The notes under the pieces were generated by a model that ran no database searches, was not told where the DNA came from, and saw only the letters and a list, made by a program, of their open reading frames with translations. From Strix aluco (lineage: Eukaryota; Chordata; Aves; Strigiformes; Strigidae), in the NCBI RefSeq assembly GCF_031877795.1, contig NC_133971.1, forward strand, positions 96,390,154-96,454,153: a stretch of DNA of 64,000 nucleotides, written 5' to 3'. Positions 56,930 through 64,000 of this stretch are shown here, piece by piece (the stretch's first letter is position 1; each line of letters opens with the position of its first letter). Position numbers and translations under genes: made by a program.

Positions 56930-58780
56930 TCAACGGCCGCGCATCTTTCTGGGTGGAAGGGAGACTCAAACCACTGCGAGGGTGTGGAGCGACACTGCCG
57001 AAACGCGCTGTCCCGTCAGGCACAGAGGTGAGAAGAGCCCCTCGCGCGGGCCGCAGGCCCCGGCAGCCCGGTGGGTGCCCGGCGCAAGCAAAGGCCTCAC
57101 CTGGCAGAAGGGCCGTCGCACCGACCGGCCGCCTCAGCACCAGCCGCCTCACGGGCTCCTGACGAAGCCGCTCGCCTCTGGATGAATATTTAATAGTTTA
57201 AATATTCATGGCGCTGCTAAACCTCCCCAGCCCAACGGAAAAAAGAGCTCCCCGGGGGCCCGGCCCCGGCGAGCGCGCCCTGCGGCAGCGCCATCGCCGC
57301 CTTCACACCCCGAGCCCGGCGCAGCCATCGAGGCGCTGCAGCTCTCGCCCGACCGCGGGAGGCTCCGCACGCAGCGGGCGGTACGTTGAGACCGAAGATC
57401 GCTTCAGCCCCGCGCTGGCGCCAGCCCTGAGCTCGCCCGTGGCGGCGGCGGCGGTTTGTGGCCCAGCCCCGGCGCCCCCCGGCCCCCGCTCCGCTACCTC
57501 CTACCTACCTGCCGGCCGCCGGCCCAGCCCTCACAGCCGCTCCGGGGCCCCGCCAGCGCCCCGGCCCGCCCCGCCGGACTTTGCTACCGGCGAGAGGAGA
57601 CGGGGCTGCCCCGCGGGCGCGGCTGGGGACCGGCCCCGCACCGACCGAGTTTCGGCAGCAGCCGGCCCGCGGAGCCGCCGCCGCCCCTGGGCGGGCGCAG
57701 CCGGCGGGGGCACCTGTGGGCGCGGGTCCCGGCGCCGCTCGCTCGCTCAGGGCCCGCTCATGCCTCCGACGGCCCCGGCCTCCCCGCGGAACCGCCGTCA
57801 GACCGGACAAACGGGTTCCCCCGGTTCGCCGGGCCGGCCCCGCCGCGCGGGAGGAGGGGAGGGACCGCGCCGGCCCCGGTCCTGTCCCTGGGCCCGGCCC
57901 GGCCCGGCCGCCCCCGGCCCACGGGCGGGGGGGAGGCGCTGGCGGCGTCGGCGGCGGCGGCGGCGGTGGGACCCTCCCGCCCCGGGGCCCGGGCCCCGGC
58001 TCCGGTCGCACGGCGGGACGGCGCCGGCGCCGCCCCCGCCCGGCCGAGCAGCGCCGGCGGTGCCGCCCCGCCGCGGCAGGTGAAGGGCGGGAAGGCGCCG
58101 GCCGGGCCCTGAGGAGGCCCCGGGCCCTGCAGAGCCCTTTAGCCTGGCGGCGGGAAGGCGGGAAAGGCGGGACGGGCGCCGCCTCACACCCGCGGGCGCG
58201 GGAAGGAGCCGGGTGGGCTCCGCGGCCCAGGGGCTGCAAGCCGAACCGTGAGGGGAAGATGTCGGCGGTAGTAGAGAGCAAGGAGAAGCCGCTGCCCTCG
58301 ACAAAGGGACCTCGGCTCTCCCCGTCCTGACGATGTGTCACAGCACGGCCGCCGCCCGCCATTACGCGCTGCCGGGGGCTGTTGTCACCAGGAGGAGACG
58401 CGGCGATTCTCTTGGGTGCTGGGGGGCCACATCGCCCCGAAGGCTGGGGAGCGGTGTGGGAGGGAGAGGATGGACGCGGCCCCAGGCCTCGAGCAGGCCT
58501 CGCTTCAGGCCTGCTCCGGTGACCGAAACCAGCGCCGTACCGACGGGGCCGGGGTGACAACGGCTGTCGCCGTCTGCTCGTCACCCCGCCGCGTGCAGGG
58601 GGTCTGTCTGGCACAAGGATGGCGTTCGCTGTGTCCCCGGGCACCGGGCCCTCCGGGACGCTTGGGAGGTCCCCGCTCCCCGCCCAGGCTGCGGCACGGG
58701 GGAACGGATGCCGACATGGAGGCGGCACAGCTCCTGCCACAGGTGGGCTCTGCCTCCCGCTGTTACTTTAAGTGACAGCA
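56930..58780. promoter_or_regulatory. Large CpG island, probable ATP8B1 promoter and noncoding exon 1
   Basis: Very high GC and CpG over about 1.8 kb, with a (CGG)6 run (57949-57966) and many GC boxes. It is the only strong island upstream of the ATP8B1 ATG exon. On the minus strand there are well-formed donors that could end a noncoding exon 1: CAG|GTGAGG (exon side starting at 57101) and CAG|GTAGGT (57509), plus GAG|GTAAGG (56858) just outside. Which is used cannot be told from sequence. Long stop-free frames on both strands are a by-product of composition. Confidence 0.75.
57183..57208. other. Perfect AT-rich inverted repeat within the CpG island
   Basis: Arms TGAATATTTAA (57183-57193) and TTAAATATTCA (57198-57208) are perfect reverse complements around a 4-nt loop TAGT. 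It is an isolated AT-rich element in GC-rich surroundings. Confidence 0.9.
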
Positions 58781-59158
58781 TTGCTTTGTCCCGTCTTGAT
58801 TAGCAGAACTGTACAGCGTTACAGAGAAAACTTGGTAAGAGGTACCGAATTTAAACCTTTTGGCCTTTGTAAAAGGTCAAAACAGACTCCTGGTTCCCAA
58901 GTCCTTTTAAGGAAGGGTTGGAGAGCTGGAGGATGATCAATCATGATATTGTTAACACTTGAGACAGATAGTTTTGTTTATTAATTAACAAATAAAGTGG
59001 TTATGTTCTGGGTTGACAGTAGTGCAGTCCTGCTCTATGCTGTATCTATTTGCAGTCCTCTTCACTGTATTTTTCTTCTTTCAGGCTGCAGCAAAATACC
59101 TGTAAACATCTGGGGAGCCTACTGGGAACTCATCAACTGAATGCGACAAGCTCCAGCT
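58259..59158 (+). ncRNA. Candidate divergent spliced transcript (hypothetical)
   Basis: On the plus strand, leaving the CpG island away from ATP8B1, donor CAG|GTGGGC (exon end 58742) is followed 342 bp later by a strong acceptor tttttcttctttcag (exon start 59085) and, 74 nt on, donor CT|GTAAGT (exon end 59158). Open frames are tiny (a 23-codon ATG frame at 58259-58330; a 15-codon frame crossing the junction), so a long noncoding RNA is more likely than a protein gene. The start site and any later exons are unknown. Confidence 0.3.
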
Positions 59159-59341
59159 GTAAGTTTTAATTCAGTGAGTTTTCATAAGCTTTAGTACATG
59201 ATCCTGGAAGCTGCTATCCTTGGCTATGAGTCCCCCTGACTTGAAACCTGGAGATCCAGAGGTTTTGCTAGTTTGTTTGTATCCTGGGTTTGTTGGTGGG
59301 GTCACCCTGTCCCAGAGGCCTTCACGCTGTTGTTTTGCTGC

Positions 59342-59374
59342 CACACACAGACACACACACACAGAGACACGTGC
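59342..59374. repeat. Short (CA)n microsatellite
   Basis: cacacacagacacacacaca with interruptions by G, about 30 bp. Confidence 0.8.
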
Positions 59375-62300
59375 CCGCCCTGTGTCTGCATTCATCTGGC
59401 AGCCGTCCTGGTTGCAGGCGGGAGCAAACAGCACCAACGGCCTCATCCTGCTGGCACTTCCCCCTCCACGTACACTTGGTGCAAGCAGAATAGAGTCCCT
59501 CACCCAGGAAAGTATTTAGAGATGGAGTTTAATGAGAATTCAGGCCAGACTGGGCCGATCGGGCAGTTCTTCCCCAGACCAGCCGGATCCCTTGCTTCTC
59601 CACCCGCCCACCCCGGCTCGCACCGTTCCAGAGGCTCTTCCCTGCCGCCCTCACATGTCTGGCAGCCCCCATCCAACTGTGCAGTCGTGGGTGTCACAGC
59701 TGTGGTGGGTGTCACCCCCAGCCCTCACAGGGGCTGCAGCACAGGCTGTGTCTCTCTGGCTGGGGCATTGGGGTGCCCCCGGCCCCAACCCCCTGTGATC
59801 CTTTTTGCGCTGTGCATAACCTAAGAGGAGGAATTAACCCCCACCCCACAAACGTCCTGGGCATACAGGGCCCAAAGGCAATGTTGAAGCAGTGCAGATA
59901 TGAGCCAAGAAATGAACATTTGGCCCAGGTATCAGGAGTGGTGGTATTAGGAAGAGAAGTGTGTGAAGCTGCTGATGGTAGCCTGCACCAGTCTGTGTAG
60001 CAGGAAGAATTGCCTAGACTCTTTATTGTTTTCCAGAAATCTCTTCCCTGCAGTGCCATTATAAAGATTTTAAAAGTTTATTATATAGCCCAGCTTAGAG
60101 CAAAATGGTCACTAAATGTTCCTAAAGAAATATTTTTTAGGAAATTTTTGCATGCACTTTTATTCACAAATAATGCAGTTTATGGCAAGTGAAATGCAGA
60201 TATGTTTACTGATCTGATTAAATAGGAAAAATGGAAAATATTAGCTATCTCTTAAAGTGATGATGGGAACTGTAACATAAGCTGAATTCTCTATTGTTTA
60301 ATATGCTCTTCCTGCAAGAACACTTTCCATTTTTTGCTCAGTAAGTTAAACATATGCTTCTGTCATGTTTTCTTTCTAAACCAGCCCAGCTTCTTTTATT
60401 TTCTTTTGAATGAAACTTTATTTTTTATTTGACCTTATTTTTTTTTATCAAGTTTTATTTGACCAAACTTTGCTGAAAATCATTCCACTGCCTTCTGTTC
60501 CCGGTTTTGTTTAGCTACACCTATTCTGGCAGCTCCATTTTTGAAGCTGGGTAGGCTAATGCAAATTGAGACTAATCTCCCAGCATCCACAGTGCGATAT
60601 CTCGTTAAAGGCAGGGTAAAAGCTGATGGTTACGGCAGCCTGATGCCTGCTGGTGATGTCTGGATCCGTTCTTGCTACGGGTGTATCTCTTTTATCTCTT
60701 TTATGCTTTGTGTTACCGCTGTTGGTGTGTTCCACAGTACCTGCAGCCCCTGCGAGAGCTCCTGGGCAGAGAACCGAGTCGTACCCGCAGGTGCCGCGAC
60801 CAGATTGTCGTTCTGTGCGGCTGATGTGATGGCTGGGGAGCTTGGGGTGTGCACGTGGGCTGAGGCTGCCGCCGCACAAAGCCCTTGTCTCCGCTCTCAC
60901 GTCTGGGTTACACAGTACCCTCTCCCTGCAGCGCCTTGCCTGGCAGCGGCAAAACTGGTGCTGTCACAGTGAACTGCATCAAGGGGATTAATGAGGCTGA
61001 AAAAATCACTTCTGTTTTTCTGCTGGGTGAAATTTCACCAGGGCCGGTTCCCTCGTCCAGGCTGTTCAGATTATCTGTGAACTGAAATGTTTGCACTGCA
61101 TGGAACAGAGAGTGGTACGGTGGCGGAGGAAAACAGGTGCGGAAGGTGCTCAAAATGGGGAAGAAGTGACATTTGAGCAGCAATACTGATTTAAATGCAC
61201 ACCAAGTGTGGCTTTGGGGTCTTGGCTACATTGTCAGTTTGCATGGTTTGGGTTAATTTCTCCTCAGGAACCAGCTGCTGTTTCCCAACTCTACTTCTCA
61301 CCCACAGAAGGTAAAGAAGGTCAAAGTGGTGACTGGTGTTTGCAGGAATTTCCAATACTGTCATCCATTTTAAAACCAGCATCCACCTCCCTCTTGGGCT
61401 GAAACTTTCCATATTGATCAAACCTAAGTGGAATGAAAAGCTTCTTCATACACCAGAGTATTTTAGTAATGCAAAATCCCCTTGTCTTTCAACTGCTAAG
61501 GAGGAAACATAATTCCCTGGCAGGCATCTGGTTTGCTCCCCCTTATGCAGACCCCCTCCCGAAGAGGACATTGTCCATGTTTAAACAGGGCAGGGTTCAG
61601 GTGACGGTGTCCAGGAAATAGTTTCCATGTGGCTGTAGTGATACCAGCATCTGATCTGTCGCACCTTTGTTACTCAAGTCATATGACGAGAATGAGTGAG
61701 GAAGACTACAGTAGAATTCCTTCTGTTCCTGAAATGACAAATGTAGTTTCTACCTTAACATACGTTCTTAGTTTGGCATAACACCAGTCTTATTATTGTA
61801 CAGGTATATAAACGGGGGGGGGGAAGCTTGGTATCTTGCAGTTTTTAATCAATACACCATCAAACCATCTATCTTTTGATCCCTTGCTGCACGCTTAGCT
61901 AGTGAAAGTGTGTTTGATCAGTATATATATGGGAGAACCTGGCTGAGGTTAACACTGTTTAGCTATTCATTTATGAGGAGCTGCTGCAGAAATAGAATCT
62001 GCCCGCTTGTGGATGCTGCTCTATAATAAAAGTGATCTTTGTTTTGGACTGACAGGTATGCTTGGTTTATTTTTCAGTAGCAACAATACTCAGTTTTCCT
62101 GTGCCAGCAAAAGTCTTGTTCAAATAGACTTAGTTTTCCTCGACCTAAAATGTGATGCTGCATTCCATTGTGTCTTTCAGCACCTTTCTCTTTTACTACC
62201 TGCTTCAAATTCCTCACACAGGAATGAAAACAAAGTTAATTAAAAATCAGTAACATTTTGGCCTAACAAAGCAGCAGAGGTTTACTTGTGCCTTTGACAA

Positions 62301-64000
62301 TTCCATTTCTGTCCAGGAAGTTGATTCACATCCAGAACTGAATGTTCTACATCAGTTTTCATGAGGTAGCTGTATAGGTTTGCATGACACCCTTTCAAAA
62401 AGAAGATTTTTAGAGATAAAAAGGCCCCTTAACAGTGATTAATTGCTATAGCAGTGATTAATGGCCCTGTCCAAATATTACTTTTCACGCATAACAAAGT
62501 ACTGGTCCGTGCTTGAGGGAAGAGCAGCAGCCGTTGTGTAAATCACGGATGGGCATGATGAAGGGACTTCCCCTGCTGCTGCTCACAGACCCTGATCTGG
62601 GCCGGTCCCAGCAAGTATCTCCAATTCAGTTTCTGGATTTTTCTCCTAGATACTTCCTCTGCCTTACTGCTCAGTCTCAGCTTTCACTCAGGCCCCTTTG
62701 CCCCAAAATAGCAACATGCTCTAACCAAAAATACACTCATTTCTGCGCTGTTGCTCCTTCTCTCTTTCCCTGCCTCTACTCTTGTTTGTCCCATTCTGGC
62801 AGCGTTTTGTCGCAGCACGTCAGCTCTGGGATTTTCTGGGGAGGCAAGAGGACTGGAGCAGCAATGTTCTTGCTCAGCCTCTCCTTGCTGCCGGCCCAGC
62901 GGAAGCACAAGCCCCATCCCCGTGTCCTCAAGCGCGTGGCGTGCTCCCGGCCCCCCGTACCCCGCTTCCTCATCAGCCTCCCGCTCCGCTCCCCACTGGC
63001 GTTCTCAGGAGAGGGAGCACAGGGGACAAGGGGGCTTCCTGCAAAAGGATGTAACCCTCCGCAACCGGCCCGTGGCCCTTCGTCCTGCTGCACAAAGCCT
63101 TGCAGAAGGAACTGCTGTCGTCTGAAGAAGTTAGCCCTGGCATCTGTTAATTCCTGGTGGATGGAAAGCAAGTTTGTTTTTAATAAACATCACTTAGACA
63201 TAAGGAAACTGAAACCCAGCACAGCTACGGCAGTGTTTTGAATCTGCCAGGCAGGCTATCCCCTTTCCCATCAATCTCCTACAGATTTCTGTACAACCCC
63301 CAAGGTCAATATAAAGCTGCATGACCCAAGTTTGTTCGGTTTCATTGTATTCCTCATCACCAGAATGTTTTAGAACTTCAGACATTATTTCTTTCTTGAG
63401 AAGTGGAAATTGTAGCCACATTTTGCGTAGGGAAAGGGAAAAAAAAAAGATACAAACACTGAATTTCTTTTTCTTCAAATCATAGTAACAGCTTCTGTCT
63501 AAACTTGAAATCTCACCCAAAAGTTTCTCAATATTGGTCTAGTCTCTCAAAACCAAATGCTATCTTTTATTTTGATCATCAATACAGTCCTTTTCAAAAT
63601 GAGCTGTATAAAATAAGCATACAGTATTACAATAGCAACCCATGGTTGTCAATTTTAAGATTGGTTTTTTTAAAGCAATGAGCAGATCTTGATTTGAATG
63701 ACTGAGTACGGTGTCAAGGCAGAGTTCACTCTTGCTGATAACTAATTGTTCAAAAATACTGACGGGCACTTGATTTGAACCTAACACTAATAGTTGTTGC
63801 TGTGTAGCAAGGGTTAGATGTATCGGTGATTATATATTGAAGCAGTTCTGTTACACATACTTATTCGTGGTCTTCTTTGAATCATTTCCTAATATGCAGA
63901 AAACAGGGAATGATATGGCTTTTCCTTCTATTCCTGTTTTGGATATAACTCCACTTTTGAAACCTGCCATTCAACTAGAAGAGCTCTTTTGGGGCGCTGA
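59375..64000. other. Intergenic DNA upstream of ATP8B1, no gene recognised
   Basis: No exon of a known protein was recognised. NEDD4L, the next gene by human synteny, is not visible. The longest open frame (62513-63241, plus strand, 242 codons) has no recognisable domain. A plus-strand AATAAA occurs at 63182-63187. Confidence 0.5.

Larger units (their letters stand above)
44523..57100 (-). other. ATP8B1 5' intron (between noncoding exon 1 and ATG exon)
   Basis: About 12.6 kb with no coding exon recognised on either strand. It contains GC-rich patches (about 44830-44960, 47035-47215, 51590-52030), a 32-bp tandem repeat (48339-48420), a C22 tract (55133-55154) and MIR-like remnants (55495-55610, 56750-56825). 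The several 150-220-codon open frames here lack similarity or splice support. Extent depends on where the noncoding first exon lies, which is inferred. Confidence 0.65.

Noticed and set aside
57505-58740. 411-codon open frame on the minus strand, and long plus-strand frames at 57208-58330
   Set aside because: All lie in the CpG island, are Pro/Arg/Gly/Ala-rich, overlap one another on both strands and match no family. High GC removes stop codons by chance.
62513-63241. 242-codon plus-strand open frame
   Set aside because: No recognisable domain, mixed low-complexity composition and an overlapping minus-strand frame. No support beyond being open.
58800-64000. NEDD4L exons or the miR-122 locus expected further along human 18q21
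   Set aside because: No NEDD4L C2, WW or HECT coding sequence and no miR-122 mature sequence is present; they must lie beyond the window.

Overview
This is vertebrate nuclear DNA, almost certainly from a bird. It has two multi-exon, GT-AG spliced genes, CR1 LINE fragments of the kind typical of birds and reptiles, and introns much shorter than those of the mammalian orthologues. Both protein-coding genes lie on the minus strand: NARS1 (cytosolic asparaginyl-tRNA synthetase, 15 coding exons, 5164-17654) and ATP8B1 (P4-ATPase phospholipid flippase, 27 coding exons, 19384-44510). The same adjacent, same-orientation pair lies on human 18q21.31 between FECH and NEDD4L. Neighbouring human 18q21 genes are Z-linked in chicken, so a Z-chromosome origin is plausible but is an inference.

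Layout. 1-430 is an A-rich degenerate tandem repeat of about 110 bp, with one isolated copy near 2119-2171. 430-4990 is intergenic, and I found no FECH exon there. 4996-17700 is NARS1. 17230-17910 is its CpG-rich promoter, with a cluster of ATF/CRE-like sites. 18031-18137 is a 27-bp minisatellite carrying a CCAAT box in each copy. 18240-19383 is the ATP8B1 3'UTR, so the two genes sit head-to-tail only about 0.6 kb apart. 19384-44522 holds all ATP8B1 coding exons. 44523 to about 57100 is a large 5' intron. About 56930-58780 is a strong CpG island, most likely the ATP8B1 promoter and noncoding first exon. 58800-64000 has no recognised protein gene, but one well-formed plus-strand splice-site pair suggests a divergent noncoding transcript.

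I reconstructed both reading frames exon by exon. NARS1 gives 1680 nt (559 aa plus stop) and ATP8B1 gives 3759 nt (1252 aa plus stop), both without frameshifts. ATP8B1 needs a 44-nt microexon and two GC-AG introns to stay in frame. NARS1 charges tRNA-Asn in the cytosol. ATP8B1 flips phospholipid at the apical membrane with a CDC50 subunit. They are neighbours, not a pathway. I saw no tRNA, rRNA, CRISPR array or intact mobile element. The points most worth following up are regulatory (the NARS1 ATF/CRE cluster and CCAAT minisatellite) and splicing-related (the microexon and GC donors).
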